Below, one piece after another: positions 63,271-64,000 of a stretch of DNA of 64,000 nucleotides. How positions within the stretch are numbered: the first letter of the stretch is position 1; the number at the start of each line of letters is the position of its first letter. Made by a program: the position numbers and the translations under genes. The notes beneath the pieces are model-generated. The model saw only the letters and a program-made list of their open reading frames with translations. It made no database searches and had not been told where the DNA came from. Location: positions 310,001-374,000 of the forward strand of contig CAZJTZ010000001.1 of NCBI GenBank assembly GCA_964549105.1. Direction: 5' to 3'. The DNA is from Hydrogenedens sp964549105 (GTDB lineage Bacteria; Hydrogenedentota; Hydrogenedentia; Hydrogenedentales; Hydrogenedentaceae).

Positions 63271-64000
63271 CTACAATGTGCTATCTTTTAATTGTTTCTT
63301 TTCTTCTAATACAGCGAACACAGGTTCGACTTCTTCTCGGGTTGGAATTCTCCCTTTCCTTATAATATGAAATGCCTTCCGAATATCGTTTAACATCCCG
63401 ATTAGAGCAGGGAGAAGTAATAAGGTTATTGTTGTTGAAAACAATAGCCCAATTGCCAGAGAAATTGCCATGGGTCTAAGAAACTGTGCCTGTAAATCAC
63501 GCGTGAACAGGATACTTAGCATACCTCCTACGGTAGTTGTAGTAGTCATGAAGACAGCACGAAATCTGCGTTTACCTGCTTGAATAATTGCTGATATGAA
63601 ATTGTTTCCTTCGGCTAAATTGGCATTAAAACAATCAACAAAGACAATGGCATCATTAACTACCACCCCTGCAAGTGCAACAATACCGAAAATGCTCATA
63701 AGTGTTATTGTTTCTCTAAATAATAAATGTCCGATAAGCGCACCAATTATTCCAAATGGAATGGTAAACATAATAAGTATAGGCTGTGAATAAGAATGAA
63801 AAATAGTAGAAATAATTAAAAAAATAACCAATAGTGCTATAGGGAATCCAACCTTTAGAGAATTCATCGCATCTCTGCTATCCTCTTGTGGTCCTTCAAA
63901 AGACCATATCAAGCCGGGATGTCTTCTTTGAACTTCTGGTAAAAAGTTTTCTCTCAAATCACCGATAATCTCCTGTGAATTGGCTCTTGTCGTATCAATA
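63271..64000 (-). CDS. RND-family efflux transporter permease, C-terminal part (partial at right edge)
   Basis: This is the C-terminal part of an AcrB/MdtB-type inner-membrane pump. The frame is open through the right edge, giving about 243 visible residues, so the catalytic proton-relay residues of TM4 and TM10 are only partly covered. The typical periplasmic segment LREN.LPEVQRRHPGLIWSF leads into TM helices with LLVIFLIISTIFHSYSQPIL, ALAGVVVNDAIVFVDCFN and TTTVGGMLSILFTRD, all characteristic of RND exporters. The C-terminal tail is hydrophilic. It is followed by the acyltransferase and TolC genes. Substrate cannot be inferred. Confidence 0.92.
   Translation of the reverse strand, partial: IDTTRANSQEIIGDLRENFLPEVQRRHPGLIWSFEGPQEDSRDAMNSLKVGFPIALLVIFLIISTIFHSYSQPILIMFTIPFGIIGALIGHLLFRETITLMSIFGIVALAGVVVNDAIVFVDCFNANLAEGNNFISAIIQAGKRRFRAVFMTTTTTVGGMLSILFTRDLQAQFLRPMAISLAIGLLFSTTITLLLLPALIGMLNDIRKAFHIIRKGRIPTREEVEPVFAVLEEKKQLKDSTL

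Noticed and set aside
1..64000. tRNA, rRNA, CRISPR array or insertion sequence
   Set aside because: No cloverleaf-like or rRNA-like segment, no regularly spaced repeats and no transposase were seen by eye; gaps are short. A tRNAscan-SE and CRISPR search would be needed to be certain.

Overview
The window is AT-rich, densely coded DNA from a Gram-negative bacterium. Outer-membrane character is shown by a TolC-family protein, an RND pump, a TonB/ExbB pair and lipopolysaccharide-type sugar modification genes. Secreted alpha-L-fucosidase, a Tat-exported Gfo/Idh/MocA oxidoreductase, HEAT-repeat proteins, a GH32-like protein with an esterase, and a gingipain-type peptidase ending in two EF-hand/Cys segments suggest an uncultured PVC/FCB-type lineage. 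My best guess is Hydrogenedentota-like, but that rests on gene style and was not checked by any search. No rRNA, tRNA, CRISPR array, prophage or insertion sequence was recognised, and no gap without a gene exceeds about 235 bp.

Layout. 0-3 kb (+): the 3' part of a diaminopimelate decarboxylase, an SDR reductase, a DeoC-family protein whose catalytic Asp and Schiff-base Lys are replaced, and a small nitroreductase. 3-9 kb (-): polyphosphate kinase, a very large secreted C25 peptidase, and HU with a clear intrinsic terminator. 9-14 kb: ComB-like phosphatase (+), then membrane protein, Xer recombinase, zinc-ribbon/TPR protein and the yceD-rpmF-plsX operon (-). 14-15.3 kb (+): two exported thioredoxin-fold proteins. 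15.3-21.9 kb (-): a three-gene GlpA-like/FAD oxidoreductase/DUF1667 module, trpD, GH29 fucosidase and a response regulator with a degenerate GGDEF domain. 22-27.7 kb (+): a membrane TPR protein carrying two FliM-like peptides, a small coiled-coil protein, and an NtrB/NtrC-type sigma-54 two-component pair.

27.7-51.7 kb is a surface-glycan island. It opens with two multi-TM glycosyltransferases fused to TPR arrays, a DPM1-like GT2 and a B12-type radical SAM protein. A secreted GH32-like/esterase pair follows. On the minus strand come another GT-TPR fusion, the acetamidino-sugar triad (amidotransferase, HisF2, HisH2), a NodU/CmcH carbamoyltransferase, a radical SAM/SPASM protein and a flippase-like membrane protein. 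A DegT aminotransferase (+) follows, then a 1257-residue GT-TPR fusion. A 50-residue DUF5989 gene at 51579-51731 completes the set. The GT-TPR architecture resembles the animal TMTC O-mannosyltransferases, and together these genes could make and transfer an amidinated or carbamoylated amino sugar. This is the best candidate for an undescribed system here.

51.8-64 kb: ExbB, TonB (with no ExbD) and a protein with three STN-like modules; an anchored secreted protein (+); an FHA-GAF-adenylate cyclase; a HEAT-repeat protein with a Tat-exported oxidoreductase; and an RND/TolC efflux operon with a hexapeptide acyltransferase inserted, running off the right edge.
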